Source of the DNA: a virus
IMG/VR virus record: IMGVR_UViG_3300050821_001417
Location: 1-38,743 of that record
Strand: one strand, 5' to 3'
Length of the DNA stretch: 38,743 nucleotides
Part shown: in pieces, positions 38,722 through 38,743 of the stretch
Layout of the letters: each line of letters opens with the position of its first letter
How positions within the stretch are numbered: position 1 is the first letter of the stretch
Notes under the pieces: model-generated
Told to the model about the DNA's origin: nothing
Database searches by the model: none
The model's input: the letters and a program-made list of their open reading frames with translations, nothing else
Program-made: the position numbers and the translations under genes

Positions 38722-38743
38722 CATTTAAAGGAAACAGATGTCA
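38698..38743. repeat. 46-bp terminal direct repeat, right copy
   Basis: These bases are identical to positions 1-46. The ATG at 38738 is the same start codon as at position 41, so the adaptor gene appears here as a two-codon stub. It should not be annotated as a separate gene. Confidence 0.9.

Overview
The window reads as one complete, circularly permuted genome of a tailed phage with podovirus-type architecture. The first 46 bases are repeated exactly at the end, so the unique length is 38,697 bp. The closure falls where gene order predicts it: major capsid protein and its partner at the right end, then a terminator, then the head-tail adaptor at the left end. Family-level evidence includes a large terminase with ATPase and RNase H-like nuclease motifs, a portal, a scaffold-like protein, an HK97-type capsid protein, a P22 gp10-like tail protein, large internal-virion-type proteins and a fibre cassette. 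The host cannot be named; the style resembles uncultured aquatic podoviruses of Gram-negative bacteria (inference). No tRNA, integrase or CRISPR was seen.

Layout. 41-11269 (+): adaptor with an N-terminal Fn3 domain, small tail proteins, tail-nozzle protein, a GNAT acetyltransferase and three internal-virion-type proteins sharing short [Y/M/L]A[E/K/D]GG motifs. 11270-12446 (-): four small genes, two of them membrane proteins. 12590-20655 (+): receptor-binding cassette with two paralogous beta-sandwich proteins, three modular fibres and a glycine-rich tip-type protein. 20659-21852 (+): small genes including a coiled-coil membrane protein and a DUF5675-like protein, a possible lysis patch. 21849-25819 (-): a tightly overlapping leftward operon with a winged-helix-like protein, two HNH homing endonucleases and several tiny membrane proteins. 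25820-25996: divergent control region. 25997-30065 (+): rightward operon of mostly unknown small genes, including a second GNAT protein. 30066-30586: gene-free control region full of TGTCTCA/TGAGACA sites. 30587-38647 (+): terminase, portal, scaffold and capsid genes.

Three things stand out. (1) A 24-bp element (AGTGCCATT, then about three variable bases, then GATACT and WWTG-like bases) occurs six times, always on the + strand. Three copies are intergenic, 24-89 bp upstream of structural genes, and one of those directly follows an intrinsic terminator. It is very likely a phage-specific late promoter or activator site. (2) No DNA polymerase, helicase, primase or RNA polymerase is recognisable, yet the winged-helix-like gene carries four tandem 21-bp iteron-like repeats in its own coding sequence, as the lambda O gene does. 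This suggests an origin and initiator feeding the host replisome. (3) A leftward-operon protein of 300 residues contains a 34-residue segment closely matching the N-terminal arm of this phage's own major capsid protein, flanked by a Gln-rich and a Lys-rich linker. This is an undescribed capsid mimic candidate.

Several genes of 27-59 residues were found by hand from overlapping start/stop codons and ribosome binding sites. Several starts were moved to internal codons.
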